A stretch of DNA of 64,000 bases from Paraburkholderia phenazinium. Its GTDB lineage: Bacteria > Pseudomonadota > Gammaproteobacteria > Burkholderiales > Burkholderiaceae. Below the pieces are notes generated by a model. That model was not told where the DNA came from, searched no databases, and saw only the letters and a list, made by a program, of their open reading frames with translations. Each line of letters opens with the position of its first letter. Position 1 is the first letter of the stretch. Positions 24,101 through 36,650 of the stretch are shown here, one piece after another. Position numbers and translations under genes: made by a program. The stretch spans positions 857,176 to 921,175 of the forward strand of contig NZ_FSRU01000003.1 of assembly GCF_900142845.1 (NCBI RefSeq), read 5' to 3'.

Positions 24101-25030
24101 ATGCCGGCTACTCAAGCACTCGTGTCAGATACTTCCTTCAGCGCCCTTCATGGTCACGTCGCGGCCAGCCTCGGCGCCACCTTCGGCAGCTTGCCCGCCG
24201 GCGTGCAGATTGCGTTTGCAATCGTGTTCGGCCTGGTCATCGGCAGCTTTCTGAGCGTGGTCGCGCATCGGCTGCCCATCATGCTCGAGCGTGCATGGCG
24301 CGAAGAAGTCAGCGAGGCAACCGGCGTGCCGCTCGAAGACGACGGCCTGCCTGCGCGCTACAACCTGTGGCTGCCGCGCAGCGCATGTCCGCACTGCGGC
24401 CACGTCCTGCGCTCATGGGAAAACATCCCGGTGCTGAGTTATCTGCTGCTGCGCGGTCGCTGTTCGGCATGCAAGGCCTCCGTCTCCGCGCGCTATCCGT
24501 TGCTTGAGATCGCCAGCGCCGCGTGCGCAGCGGGTGCGCTGGCCGTGTTCGGCCCGAACGCCATGGCGCTGGCCGCCTTCGGCCTGTGCGCGGCCTTGCT
24601 GGCCATGAGCGCGATTGACATCGACACGCATCTGCTGCCCGACTCGCTGACGCTGCCGCTGCTCTGGGCCGGCCTGATCGTCAATTTCAACGACATGTTC
24701 GCGAGCTTGCACGACGCCGTGCTGGGCGCGATTGCGGGCTATCTTGTACTCTGGGTGGTGCACTGGCTGTTCAAGCTCGTACGCGGCGTCGAAGGCATGG
24801 GCTATGGCGACTTCAAGCTGCTCGCCGCGCTCGGCGCATGGCTCGGCTGGGCCGCGTTGCCGCAGATCGTGCTGATCGCCGCGGTGGCCGGTGCGGTCGT
24901 CGGCCTGGCGGCGACCTGGCGTGGCCGCATGCGCTTCGAGGAGCCGCTGCCGTTCGGTCCGTTCCTCGCCGCAGGCGGCGCGCTTACGCTGTTTCTCGGC
25001 ACGCCCCTCTATCTGGCACTCGGAGGCTAA
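24101..25030 (+). CDS. pilD: PilD prepilin peptidase and N-methyltransferase
   Basis: PilD cleaves the leader of prepilins and pseudopilins and methylates the new N-terminus in the inner membrane. The 309-residue product is polytopic. Its cytoplasmic loop holds the zinc tetracysteine site (C96, C99, C121, C124). The two catalytic aspartates of this aspartyl peptidase are in the AIDIDTHLLPD segment (about 172-181) and in GYGDFK (D237). The start at 24101 is the first ATG after the pilC stop that fits the family; an open frame upstream overlaps pilC and is not used. GGAGG at its very end serves as the ribosome site of coaE. Confidence 0.93.
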   Translation: MPATQALVSDTSFSALHGHVAASLGATFGSLPAGVQIAFAIVFGLVIGSFLSVVAHRLPIMLERAWREEVSEATGVPLEDDGLPARYNLWLPRSACPHCGHVLRSWENIPVLSYLLLRGRCSACKASVSARYPLLEIASAACAAGALAVFGPNAMALAAFGLCAALLAMSAIDIDTHLLPDSLTLPLLWAGLIVNFNDMFASLHDAVLGAIAGYLVLWVVHWLFKLVRGVEGMGYGDFKLLAALGAWLGWAALPQIVLIAAVAGAVVGLAATWRGRMRFEEPLPFGPFLAAGGALTLFLGTPLYLALGG

Positions 25031-25033
25031 AGC

Positions 25034-25636
25034 ATGTTTGCTGTGGGACTGACGGGCGGCATCGGCAGCGGCAAGTCGACCGTCGCCGACCTGTTTGCCG
25101 CGCGCGGCGCGGCGATCGTCGACACCGACCTGATCGCGCATCAGATCACTGCGCCAAACGGCGTCGCAATGCCGAAGATCGCCACTGAGTTCGGCGCCTC
25201 GTTCGTCGCAGCGGACGGCTCGCTCGACCGTGCCCGCATGCGTACCCTGATCTTCGGCGACGAGGGCGCACGCCGGCGTCTCGAAGCCATCACGCACCCG
25301 CTGATCCGGACCGAGACCGAACGTGCAAGACATGAGGCCAGCGGCCCGTATGTGATGCTGGTGGTGCCGCTGCTGGTCGAGTCGGGCAGTTGGAAAACGC
25401 GCGTGAACCGGGTCCTGACGGTGGACTGCAGCGTCGAGACGCAGATCGCCCGTGTGATGCGCCGCAACGCCTTCAGCCGCGAGCAGGTTGTCGCGATCAT
25501 CGCCCGTCAGGCGACTCGCGAAGCACGCCTTGCCGCCGCGGACGACGTGATCGTCAACGAAAACGCTTCCGTAGAAGAACTCGGCGCGCAGGTCGAAGCG
25601 CAACATAGGCTGTATTTGTCCCTGGCAGACGCATGA
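25034..25636 (+). CDS. coaE: Dephospho-CoA kinase
   Basis: CoaE catalyses the last step of coenzyme A synthesis, ATP-dependent phosphorylation of the 3' hydroxyl of dephospho-CoA. The 200-residue product has the expected length, a Walker A motif GGIGSGKS at residues 8-15, and the family motif [10 protein letters not shown] at about 35. The start follows pilD by three bases and uses GGAGG from the end of pilD. This places a housekeeping kinase in the pil transcript, a common gammaproteobacterial and betaproteobacterial arrangement. Confidence 0.95.
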   Translation: MFAVGLTGGIGSGKSTVADLFAARGAAIVDTDLIAHQITAPNGVAMPKIATEFGASFVAADGSLDRARMRTLIFGDEGARRRLEAITHPLIRTETERARHEASGPYVMLVVPLLVESGSWKTRVNRVLTVDCSVETQIARVMRRNAFSREQVVAIIARQATREARLAAADDVIVNENASVEELGAQVEAQHRLYLSLADA

Positions 25637-25766
25637 GACTGCGGCGCCCGCCCGCGGCGACAAGAAGGCGGCTTGCCCTGCTGTCGCAATAAAGCACGGA
25701 CAGCACACTCAAACAGGCGCGAAACAAGCGCAAAAATCAGCGAAAGCGCATCGGGAAAGTGTGTGA

Positions 25767-26593
<827 letters not shown>

Positions 26594-26687
26594 CGCAGAT
26601 TACGCCGTCGCGGGGCAGCGCCTTTCAAGCAGCGAAAATGCCCCTATATTAGAAACTTGTCCCGTTTGCGATTGACTGCCTGAGCGA

Positions 26688-26885
26688 ATGATCACTGTCG
26701 TTAAATGCCCCACCTGCGGCAAGGATGTCCGCTGGACACCGGAGAGCCGCTTCCGCCCCTTCTGTTCCGAGCGCTGCAAGCAGATCGACCTCGGCGCCTG
26801 GGCCGCTGAGAAGTACAAGATCGGCAGCACCGACGAAGAACCGCCCTCGGACGACGAGCCGAGCGGCGATTACAACCCGCATTAG
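26688..26885 (+). CDS. yacG: YacG, zinc-containing DNA gyrase inhibitor
   Basis: YacG is a small zinc protein that binds GyrB and inhibits gyrase in Escherichia coli. The 65-residue product keeps the four zinc ligands C7, C10, C26 and C30 (CPTC then CSERC) and the following [12 protein letters not shown] helix, with an acidic tail. It lies 94 bases downstream of zapD and ends the plus-strand group; mutT converges on it from the other side. Confidence 0.93.
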   Translation: MITVVKCPTCGKDVRWTPESRFRPFCSERCKQIDLGAWAAEKYKIGSTDEEPPSDDEPSGDYNPH

Positions 26886-26913
26886 GCGCGGGCTGGCCGG
26901 CGCGGTAAAACGT

Positions 26914-26932
26914 GCGGCCGGCGTACGGCCGC
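26914..26932 (-). terminator. Stem-loop between yacG and mutT
   Basis: GCGGCCG (26914-26920) pairs with CGGCCGC (26926-26932) around a 5-base loop. Read on the minus strand, the stem is followed by ACGTTTTAC, a weak T-run, so it may terminate mutT transcription between these convergent genes. Confidence 0.45.
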
Positions 26933-26956
26933 GTCGATCTTACCGCCCTGCCGCCG

Positions 26957-27391
26957 CTATTCGGCGGCAAGCCATTCAAGCACCGGAATGGTCGCCGGCA
27001 ATAAAGGCGACACCTCGGCCGGCAGCGATTGCCAGACAAATGCCTGGCCTTCGCGGCCGTGCGGCTCGCCGGTCCACTGCGTCACCTTGCAGAAGTAAAG
27101 CCGCACGTAGGCATGCGGGTAATCGTGCTCCAGCGTATGCCAGCGGTGGCTCGCCTCTACCTCGATGCCCAGTTCCTCGTGCAGTTCGCGGGCCAGCGCC
27201 GCCTCGACCGACTCACCGGGCTCCAGCTTGCCGCCCGGAAATTCCCAGTACCCTTCATAGGGCTTGCCGGCCGGCCGCTGGGCCAGAAGATAGCGTCCAT
27301 CCGGCTGCACCAGCACGCCGACGGCCACTTCCGTGACCGGGCGCCCGTCGGGGTTCACGGCGGGGTTGGCAGGGGTCGTGGAAGCCGTCAT
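26957..27391 (-). CDS. mutT: NUDIX hydrolase, MutT-like (8-oxo-dGTP diphosphatase)
   Basis: Removal of 8-oxo-dGTP from the nucleotide pool prevents A-to-C transversions. The 144-residue product contains a complete Nudix box from G54 to about residue 76, with E60, R68, E69, E72 and E73 in the right spacing. The preceding YEGYWEFPGGK is typical of MutT. It has no C-terminal thiamine-phosphate synthase domain, which longer MutT proteins carry. The start overlaps the stop of the upstream ATPase gene (ATGA), so the two are co-translated. MutT is the best match, though other Nudix specificities are possible. Confidence 0.88.
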   Translation of the reverse strand: MTASTTPANPAVNPDGRPVTEVAVGVLVQPDGRYLLAQRPAGKPYEGYWEFPGGKLEPGESVEAALARELHEELGIEVEASHRWHTLEHDYPHAYVRLYFCKVTQWTGEPHGREGQAFVWQSLPAEVSPLLPATIPVLEWLAAE

Positions 27392-28257
27392 GCCTGCGAC
27401 TTCCGGCCGGAGCGGTCACGGGCGAACTGCCACGCCACGCGTCCCGAGCGCGAACCGCGTTCGAGCGCCCACACCAGCGCGTCGCCACGCGCCGCCTCGA
27501 CCTCGGCGGCATCGCAGCCGAAATGCTGCAGCCAGTGCCCGACAATCGTCAGATAGTCGTCCTGCTTGAACGGATAGAAGCTGACCCACAAGCCGAAGCG
27601 CTCGGACAGCGAGATCTTCTCTTCCACCACTTCGCCCGGATGAATCTCGCCATCGGACGTGTGCTTGTAGGTCTCGTTGTCGCTCATGTACTCAGGCAAC
27701 AGATGGCGCCGGTTCGACGTGGCGTAGATCACCACATTGTCGGATTGCGCGGCCACCGAACCGTCGAGCGCCACCTTCAGCGCCTTGTAGCCCGACTCGC
27801 CCTCTTCGAACGACAAGTCGTCGCAGAACACGACGAAGCGTTCCGGACGCTGCGAGATCAGGTCGACGATATCGCCGAGATCGTGCAGGTCGTCCTTGTC
27901 CACTTCGATCAGCCGTAGCCCGTCTTTGGCGTACGCATTCAGGCAGGCCTTGATCAGCGACGACTTGCCGGTGCCGCGCGCACCCGTCAACAGCACGTTG
28001 TTGGCCGGCTGCTTGTGCACGAACTGACGCGTGTTCTGCTCGATCAGGCCTTTCTGGCGGTCGATATTCTGCAGGTCGTCGAGCGTGATGTCCGAGATGG
28101 CCGGCACCGGCTGCAGGTAGCCGCGGCCCTGGCGCTTGCGCCAGCGGAAGGCGACCGCCGCCGACCAGTCGACGTCAGGCGTTGCAGGCGGAAGCACGGC
28201 TTCCAGGCGGCCAAGCAAGGCCTCGGCACGAGTCAAAAACTGTTCGAGTTTATCCAT
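27388..28257 (-). CDS. DUF815 AAA-type ATPase
   Basis: The 289-residue product belongs to the DUF815 family of predicted P-loop ATPases. It has a Walker A motif GARGTGKS near residue 90, a Walker B-like FVVFCDDLSFEEGE near 140, and a sensor-like YATSNRRHL near 185. The C-terminal YPFKQDDYLTIVGHWL segment is conserved in the family. No role is established. The position between argJ and mutT, with an ATGA overlap with mutT, suggests shared expression rather than a known common pathway. Confidence 0.85.
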   Translation of the reverse strand: MDKLEQFLTRAEALLGRLEAVLPPATPDVDWSAAVAFRWRKRQGRGYLQPVPAISDITLDDLQNIDRQKGLIEQNTRQFVHKQPANNVLLTGARGTGKSSLIKACLNAYAKDGLRLIEVDKDDLHDLGDIVDLISQRPERFVVFCDDLSFEEGESGYKALKVALDGSVAAQSDNVVIYATSNRRHLLPEYMSDNETYKHTSDGEIHPGEVVEEKISLSERFGLWVSFYPFKQDDYLTIVGHWLQHFGCDAAEVEAARGDALVWALERGSRSGRVAWQFARDRSGRKSQA

Positions 28258-28323
28258 GACGAAGAATCAAAGCGGTTGAGGTGCGAGTCACCAGCGAGCG
28301 TACCCGCCAGGTGACAGACTGGA

Positions 28324-29565
28324 TCACGAGCGATAGTCGGCGTTGATGCTCACGTAGTCGTGCGACAGGTCGCAGGTCCAGATCGTGGCCTGCGCATCGC
28401 CACGGCCCAGCACGACGCGGATCAGAATCTCCGCCTTTTTCATCACACGCTGGCCGTCTTCCTCGCGGTATTCGGGATTGCGGCCGCCCGCCTTCGCCAC
28501 CAGCACGTCGTCGAGATACAGGTCGATCTTGCCGACGTCGAGGTCGGTCACGCCCGCGTAGCCGATCGCCGCGAGAATGCGGCCCAGGTTCGGGTCCGAT
28601 GCGTAGAAGGCCGTCTTCACCAGCGGCGAATGGCCGATCGCGTAAGCGATCTGGCGGCATTCCGCCACATTCGAACCGCCTTCCACCTGCACCGTCATGA
28701 ACTTGGTGGCGCCCTCGCCGTCACGCACGATCAACTGGGCGAGCGTCTGCGCGACCTCGGTCACCGCATCGCGCAACGCCGCGTAGGCGGGCGAATCGGT
28801 GGACGTAATCGCCGGCAGACTGGACTTGCCCGACGCGATCAGGATGAACGAGTCGTTGGTCGACGTATCGCCGTCGATGGTGATGCAATTGAACGAACGG
28901 TCCGCCACGTGCTTGACCAGCGCGTCGAGCACCGGCTGCGCCACCGCGGCGTCGAACGCGAGGAAGCCGAGCATGGTCGCCATGTTCGGCTTGATCATGC
29001 CCGCGCCCTTGCTGATGCCGGTCAGCGTCACCGTATGACCGTCGATGCTCACCTGACGCGAGGCCGCCTTGGGCAGCGTGTCCGTGGTCATGATCGCCTG
29101 CGCGGCGTCATACCAGTGTGCGGCCTGGCGGTTCGCCAGCGCGGCCGGCAGGCCGGCCTTCAGGCGGTCGAGCGGCAGCGGTTCGAGAATCACGCCGGTC
29201 GAGAACGGCAGCACCTGCTCCGGTGCAATACCGGCCAGACGCGCCAGTTCGACGCAGGTTTCACGAGCGATCACGAGGCCCGGCTCGCCGGTGCCCGCAT
29301 TCGCATTCCCCGTGTTCACCACCAGCGCACGAATCCCTTTACCGCTTTCGCGCACATGTTCGAGATGCTCGCGGCAGACGATGACCGGCGCCGCGCAAAA
29401 ACGGTTCGACGTGAACACGCCGCCGACCGTCGCACCTTCTTCGACGGAAATGACGAGCACGTCCTTGCGGTTCGGTTTACGGATGTTCGCCTCGGCCCAG
29501 CCTAGCGTAACGCCGGCGACGGGGTGAAGTTGGGCGGCATCGATGGAAGGGAAATTGACAGCCAT
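28324..29565 (-). CDS. argJ: ArgJ, glutamate N-acetyltransferase / ornithine acetyltransferase
   Basis: ArgJ transfers the acetyl group from N-acetylornithine to glutamate in the cyclic arginine pathway, and bifunctional forms can also use acetyl-CoA. The 413-residue product begins [18 protein letters not shown]. The autocatalytic cleavage site between alanine and threonine is seen in [10 protein letters not shown], so the precursor would split into alpha and beta chains. The start at 29565 is chosen by family alignment; an in-frame ATG 48 bases upstream lies in the loop of a stem-loop. It follows secA on the same strand after 157 bases. Confidence 0.95.
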   Translation of the reverse strand: MAVNFPSIDAAQLHPVAGVTLGWAEANIRKPNRKDVLVISVEEGATVGGVFTSNRFCAAPVIVCREHLEHVRESGKGIRALVVNTGNANAGTGEPGLVIARETCVELARLAGIAPEQVLPFSTGVILEPLPLDRLKAGLPAALANRQAAHWYDAAQAIMTTDTLPKAASRQVSIDGHTVTLTGISKGAGMIKPNMATMLGFLAFDAAVAQPVLDALVKHVADRSFNCITIDGDTSTNDSFILIASGKSSLPAITSTDSPAYAALRDAVTEVAQTLAQLIVRDGEGATKFMTVQVEGGSNVAECRQIAYAIGHSPLVKTAFYASDPNLGRILAAIGYAGVTDLDVGKIDLYLDDVLVAKAGGRNPEYREEDGQRVMKKAEILIRVVLGRGDAQATIWTCDLSHDYVSINADYRS

Positions 29566-29592
29566 GGTCGCGACCTGTTGTCCAAGTTGAAA

Positions 29593-29613
29593 ATGCCGGC
29601 ATGAAGCCGGCAT
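29593..29613 (-). promoter_or_regulatory. Stem-loop upstream of argJ
   Basis: ATGCCGGC (29593-29600) pairs perfectly with GCCGGCAT (29606-29613) around a 5-base loop. On the minus strand it is followed by TTTTC, so it could be a weak terminator or attenuator in the argJ leader, 28 bases before the start codon. Confidence 0.45.
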
Positions 29614-29689
29614 CGGAAAATCATAAAAGGGTAGTGCGGCAGGAGCCTCACCACCGTGGAATTACCAGCAAAGCGCTGGGTAAAACAAC

Positions 29690-29712
29690 GCGGCGCGCTT
29701 TACGCGCGCCGC
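29690..29712 (-). terminator. Intrinsic terminator after secA
   Basis: GCGGCGCGC (29690-29698) pairs with GCGCGCCGC (29704-29712) around a 5-base loop. On the minus strand the stem is followed by GTTGTTTTAC. It lies 10 bases beyond the secA stop. Confidence 0.65.
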
Positions 29713-29722
29713 CTTTTCAGTC

Positions 29723-32524
<2,802 letters not shown>

Positions 32525-32804
32525 CGGATCGGTGTCTGCGTCGCGGCTTCGGCCGGCTCACGGCATGCGGTTTGCCCACATGCTGGCCCGGGGTCGGAAA
32601 TGCCTCGGCGGCTTAGTCCAAGAGTGAATTCGAATCGGGCATTTTAGCACGCGCCCCAGCGCGCGCCTGTGTCAAGGGCGCGACGCAGGGACACCGTGCA
32701 GAGCCCCGGCCCAGGCCCCACTGGAGCCGGCCGCGAGCCTATCCCGCGCGGTACAATCCGGGCGTGGGTGCGCATTGTGTGCGCTCACGCCGTCACTATC
32801 CTAC

Positions 32805-33302
32805 ATGAGCCGCTCCCCGTCGTTTTCAAGGCCGCCGCCGAAGCAGTTCAACACGCGCCGTCCGCAACCGGTCGCCGAGGTGCTCAAGCGCACCGATGCG
32901 TTTGCCGCCCTGCGCGCCGGCGTGGAGCAGATCGCCGCGCTCGAAAAGGACCTGCGCCAGTTGCTGCCGGATTATCTGGGTTCGGGCGTCGAGCCCGGCT
33001 TCATCAAGGACGGCGTCCTGGCACTATTTGCCGCGCACAACGCGCTGGCGGCCCGTTTGCGCCACCTCGAGCCGCGATTGCTGTCCGATCTGCAGCAACG
33101 CGGCTGGGCGGTGAACGCGCTGCGCATCCGCGTGCGTCCGCAGGCGGTGAAGGAACCGCCGCCCGTCAAGCAGGCCCGCATGACGCCCGTCGGGGCGGAT
33201 GCGCTGCACGCGCTGAGCGAATCGCTCGCGCCCTCGCCCTTGCAGGCGGCGCTCGCCAGGATGGCGGCCCGGCATCTACGGAATCGCGAACCCAAAAAAT
33301 AA
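32805..33302 (+). CDS. dciA: DUF721 / DciA-like protein
   Basis: DciA is the helicase-loading factor of bacteria without DnaC and carries a DUF721 domain. The 165-residue product has a basic N-terminus (MSRSPSFSRPPPKQFNTRRP), a helical DUF721 core (about 30-110, with VLALFAAHNALAARLRHLEP) and a short basic tail. The start at 32805 is preferred to an ATG 30 bases upstream on family grounds. The equivalent gene lies between lpxC and secA in pseudomonads also. Assignment as a functional DciA is likely but rests on this family and context only. Its stop codon lies within the terminator stem shared with lpxC. Confidence 0.75.
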   Translation: MSRSPSFSRPPPKQFNTRRPQPVAEVLKRTDAFAALRAGVEQIAALEKDLRQLLPDYLGSGVEPGFIKDGVLALFAAHNALAARLRHLEPRLLSDLQQRGWAVNALRIRVRPQAVKEPPPVKQARMTPVGADALHALSESLAPSPLQAALARMAARHLRNREPKK

Positions 33303-33327
33303 GCGGCCCGAGGGGCCGCTTATTTTT
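33295..33327. terminator. Bidirectional intrinsic terminator between dciA and lpxC
   Basis: A perfect 15-bp stem pairs 33295-33309 with 33313-33327, with a 3-base loop (GAG). The stem is flanked by A-runs on the left and T-runs on the right, so it has a T-tract on both strands and can serve both convergent genes. The dciA stop TAA (33300-33302) is inside the stem. Confidence 0.9.
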
Positions 33328-33376
33328 CATCCGCTTCGACTACGCGCCGGGCGCGCCTGAAAATACCCAAACGGGA

Positions 33377-34294
33377 TCAGGCAAACGCCGTCTGCGTGTC
33401 GTACGCAAAGCCGCGCGGGGCTTTCTGCGTGTCGTTGAAGGTGACGATTTCATACGCGTCTTCGTGCGCCAGCAGTTCGCGCAGCAGCGCGTTGTTCACG
33501 CCGTGGCCCGACTTGTAGGCGGTGTACGACGCCAGCAACGGATGCCCGACCACGTACAGGTCGCCGATGGCATCCAGCATCTTGTGCTTCACGAACTCGT
33601 CGTCGTAGCGCAGGCCGTCGTTATTGAGGATGCGGTACTCGTCCAGCGCGATTGCGTTGTCCATGCTCGCGCCACGGGCCAGGCCCATTTCGCGCAGCAT
33701 TTCCACTTCGTGGGCATAACCGAAGGTACGGGCACGGGCGATGTCGCGCACATACGAGGTATGCGCGAAGTCCACTTCCAGCGCCTGACCGGTTTTGTCC
33801 ACGGCCGGGTGGCGGAAATCGATGGTGAACTTCAGCTTGAAGCCAAAAAACGGATCCAGGCGGGCGAACTTGTCGCCGTCGCGGACTTCGACCGGCTTCG
33901 TGACCTTGATGAACTTCTTCGCCGCGCCCTGCTCTTCAATGCCTGCCGACTGGATCAGGAACACGAACGACGCTGCGCTGCCGTCCATGATCGGAATCTC
34001 TTCCGCGGTGACGTCGACATACAGGTTGTCGATGCCGAGGCCCGCGCAGGCGGACATCAGATGCTCAACCGTCGAAACGCGCGCACCGTCTTTCTGCAGG
34101 ACCGAAGCGAGGCGCGTGTCGCCAATCGCCATCGCGGACGCAGGAATGTCCACCGGCGTGGGCAAATCCACGCGCGAGAACACGATTCCGGTGTTCGGGC
34201 CGGCCGGGCGGAGCGTCAATTCGACCTTGCGGCCGGAGTGCAGGCCGATGCCGACTGTCTTGACGATCGATTTGATAGTGCGCTGCTTCAACAT
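33377..34294 (-). CDS. lpxC: LpxC, UDP-3-O-acyl-N-acetylglucosamine deacetylase
   Basis: LpxC is a zinc deacetylase and catalyses the committed step of lipid A synthesis in the cytoplasm. The 305-residue product has the expected length. Zinc and catalytic motifs are visible: [14 protein letters not shown] near residue 75, [10 protein letters not shown] near 235 and [15 protein letters not shown] near 250. A TATACT element on the minus strand (34351-34356) could be its -10 box. In this lineage it is separated from ftsZ by a peroxiredoxin gene. The 266-base gap upstream (34295-34560) shows no other feature. Confidence 0.97.
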   Translation of the reverse strand: MLKQRTIKSIVKTVGIGLHSGRKVELTLRPAGPNTGIVFSRVDLPTPVDIPASAMAIGDTRLASVLQKDGARVSTVEHLMSACAGLGIDNLYVDVTAEEIPIMDGSAASFVFLIQSAGIEEQGAAKKFIKVTKPVEVRDGDKFARLDPFFGFKLKFTIDFRHPAVDKTGQALEVDFAHTSYVRDIARARTFGYAHEVEMLREMGLARGASMDNAIALDEYRILNNDGLRYDDEFVKHKMLDAIGDLYVVGHPLLASYTAYKSGHGVNNALLRELLAHEDAYEIVTFNDTQKAPRGFAYDTQTAFA

Positions 34295-34560
34295 GGTGAT
34301 CTTCTATTCGATTGAAAATCCCAATCGGGACTTTTTATTCCATAGCGCGAAGTATACTCCATTACCCTGGGATGCGTCGTTTCCAAGGGCGTATCAATCT
34401 GTTTCGCTACATTACCCAATTGGCAAAGCGTGACGGGCCGATGCCCGGAACGGAGGCGTTTCCGGACATCAGCCCGCGTTACGGCTTGTCACACGAATGC
34501 CTTGCGGCCGTTGCCCCGGCACAACGTCGCGCCGGAAAAGGGCCGTTCAGCACTCCAGAA

Positions 34561-35064
34561 CTAGCTCAACGTAGCGAGGATACTCCCAGCATCGCTGACT
34601 TCGAACTTGCCGGGTGCCTCGACGTGCAGCGTCTTGACCACGCCGTCGTCGACCACCATCGCGTAGCGCTGGGAACGGATTCCCATGCCGCGCGCCGACA
34701 GGTCCTGCTCCAGACCGAGCGCCCGCGTGAAAGCCGCACTACCGTCCGCCATCATGCGCACCTTGCCCGAGGTGTGCTGATCGCGTCCCCACGCGCCCAT
34801 CACGAACGCGTCGTTGACGGACACGCACCAGATCTCGTCGATGCCGGCAGCGCGCAACTGCTCGGCGTGTTCGACATAACCCGGTACATGTTTGGCCGAA
34901 CAGGTCGGGGTGAACGCGCCCGGCAATCCGAAGATCACCACGCGCTTGCCCGCAGTCTGTCCGCGCACGTCGAAGCTGTTCGGCCCGATCGTGCAGCCCG
35001 CACGCTCGTCTTCGATCAATTCAAAGACGGTTGCGTCGGGTAGCTTTTCACCCACCTTAATCAT
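34561..35064 (-). CDS. Peroxiredoxin (Prx5-like, glutathione/glutaredoxin type)
   Basis: This thiol peroxidase of the AhpC/TSA redoxin family reduces hydrogen peroxide and organic peroxides. The 167-residue product begins MIKVGEKLPDATVFELIED and has the peroxidatic cysteine C55 in GAFTPTCSAKHVPGY, typical of the Prx5 subgroup that uses glutaredoxin or glutathione. An upstream in-frame extension of 24 codons is not conserved, so the start is placed at 35064. It lies between lpxC and ftsZ on the same strand, 260 bases after ftsZ. That gap contains no promoter or terminator that could be recognised with confidence. Confidence 0.92.
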   Translation of the reverse strand: MIKVGEKLPDATVFELIEDERAGCTIGPNSFDVRGQTAGKRVVIFGLPGAFTPTCSAKHVPGYVEHAEQLRAAGIDEIWCVSVNDAFVMGAWGRDQHTSGKVRMMADGSAAFTRALGLEQDLSARGMGIRSQRYAMVVDDGVVKTLHVEAPGKFEVSDAGSILATLS

Positions 35065-35324
35065 GCTCAGTCCTTCACATCGATGCGGAGCGTGCCCGCA
35101 CGTTGTCGTGTCGCAGTGGATCATGCAGTTGCGCACCTGCCCCTACTTGTCGCGCCATCTGCCGGCGACAGCCGCCCCTTCCGCTTCGCGAATCCGAAGA
35201 GGGCACCTGTCCTGGCCGCGTCTCACAAGAAAACGCAGCCTGCTTTGCCGTTCCACCCGCCACGCTCGTGCACTCCCTGCTGGCACGCAATCCACGTGCC
35301 GCAGCGAAAGCCTGCTCGTGCGCG

Positions 35325-36521
35325 TCAGTCCGCCTGCTTGCGCAGGAATGCCGGAATATCGTACGTATCGACGCCCTTTTCCTGCAGCGCCTGCACGTGC
35401 GAAGCCGCCGTGTCACGCGAAGTGCGCCACACTGCCGGCGTATCCAGCGCGCCGTAGTCTGCCGTGCTTGCGTGGTGTTGCGGAGCGTACGCGTGTTGCA
35501 TTGCACCAATCGGCTGATTGTCCGTGCCGGTGCGCAGCAGCGTCATCGGAGCCGATTGCTGCTTCTTCGCCGCACGGCCCAGACCCGTTGCCACGACCGT
35601 CACGCGCAGCGCGTCGCCCATTGCATCATCGTATACCGCGCCGAAAATCACGGTAGCGTCTTCTGCAGCGTAGCTCTTGATGGTGTTCATCACTTCGCGC
35701 GTTTCCGACAGACGCAGCGAACGGCTCGAGGTGATGTTCACCAGCACGCCGCGTGCACCCGACAGGTCCACGCCTTCCAGCAGCGGGCTAGCCACAGCCT
35801 GCTCGGCAGCCAGACGGGCGCGATCGACGCCGGCGACCGTCGCCGTGCCCATCATCGCCTTGCCCTGCTCGCCCATCACCGTCTTCACGTCTTCGAAGTC
35901 GACGTTCACCAGACCGTCGACGTTGATGATTTCCGCGATACCGGCAACTGCGTTGTTCAGAACGTCGTCTGCGCACTGGAAGCACTTGTCCATCTCGGCG
36001 TCATCGCCCATCACCTCGAACAGCTTGTCGTTCAGAACGACGATCAGCGAGTCGACGTGATCCTCCAGTTGCTGCGAACCGGCTTCTGCTACACGCATGC
36101 GCTTGCCGCCTTCGAATTCGAACGGCTTGCTGACCACGCCAACAGTCAAGATACCCATTTCCTTGGCGATCTGCGCCACGACCGGAGCAGCCCCCGTGCC
36201 CGTGCCGCCACCCATGCCTGCGGTGATGAACACCATGTGCGCGCCACGCAGTGCGTCTGCGATGCGCTCACGTGCTTCTTCTGCTGCGGCGCGGCCCATT
36301 TCCGGCTTGGCGCCGGCGCCGAGACCGGTGTTGCCGAGCTGGATCACCGCGGTGGCACGCGAACGCGACAGAGCCTGCGCGTCCGTGTTCATCACGATGA
36401 AGTCGACGCCTTGCACGCCGCGGTTGATCATGTGCTGAACGGCATTGCCGCCAGCGCCACCGACTCCGACCACCTTGATAATGGTGCCGTTGGTTTCGGT
36501 TTCCAGCATCTGGAATTCCAT
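35325..36521 (-). CDS. ftsZ: FtsZ, cell division tubulin homologue
   Basis: FtsZ is the GTPase that forms the division ring. The 398-residue product has the tubulin signature GGGTGTG (AGMGGGTGTGAAPV) near residue 107 and the NTDAQAL and NADFADV-like loops, here VNVDFEDVKTV. A variable linker (about 320-385) is followed by the conserved C-terminal peptide DIPAFLRKQ that binds FtsA, ZipA and ZapD. The start at 36521 (MEFQMLETETNG) is chosen on family grounds, with GGAGG nearby upstream (GACGGAGGCAACATG). It lies 129 bases downstream of ftsA, the widest gap in the dcw cluster. Confidence 0.98.
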   Translation of the reverse strand: MEFQMLETETNGTIIKVVGVGGAGGNAVQHMINRGVQGVDFIVMNTDAQALSRSRATAVIQLGNTGLGAGAKPEMGRAAAEEARERIADALRGAHMVFITAGMGGGTGTGAAPVVAQIAKEMGILTVGVVSKPFEFEGGKRMRVAEAGSQQLEDHVDSLIVVLNDKLFEVMGDDAEMDKCFQCADDVLNNAVAGIAEIINVDGLVNVDFEDVKTVMGEQGKAMMGTATVAGVDRARLAAEQAVASPLLEGVDLSGARGVLVNITSSRSLRLSETREVMNTIKSYAAEDATVIFGAVYDDAMGDALRVTVVATGLGRAAKKQQSAPMTLLRTGTDNQPIGAMQHAYAPQHHASTADYGALDTPAVWRTSRDTAASHVQALQEKGVDTYDIPAFLRKQAD

Positions 36522-36650
36522 GTTGCCTCCGTCAAGATAAAAAATTGCAGCCACTCGGCCGTTATTCGGCAGGAGATCGGGCAACCTCCTGTCGCGCGCC
36601 AGCCGCCGGCACCAGCGCGTGTTTTGAAAACTGTTCGTACAGCGAATGCT

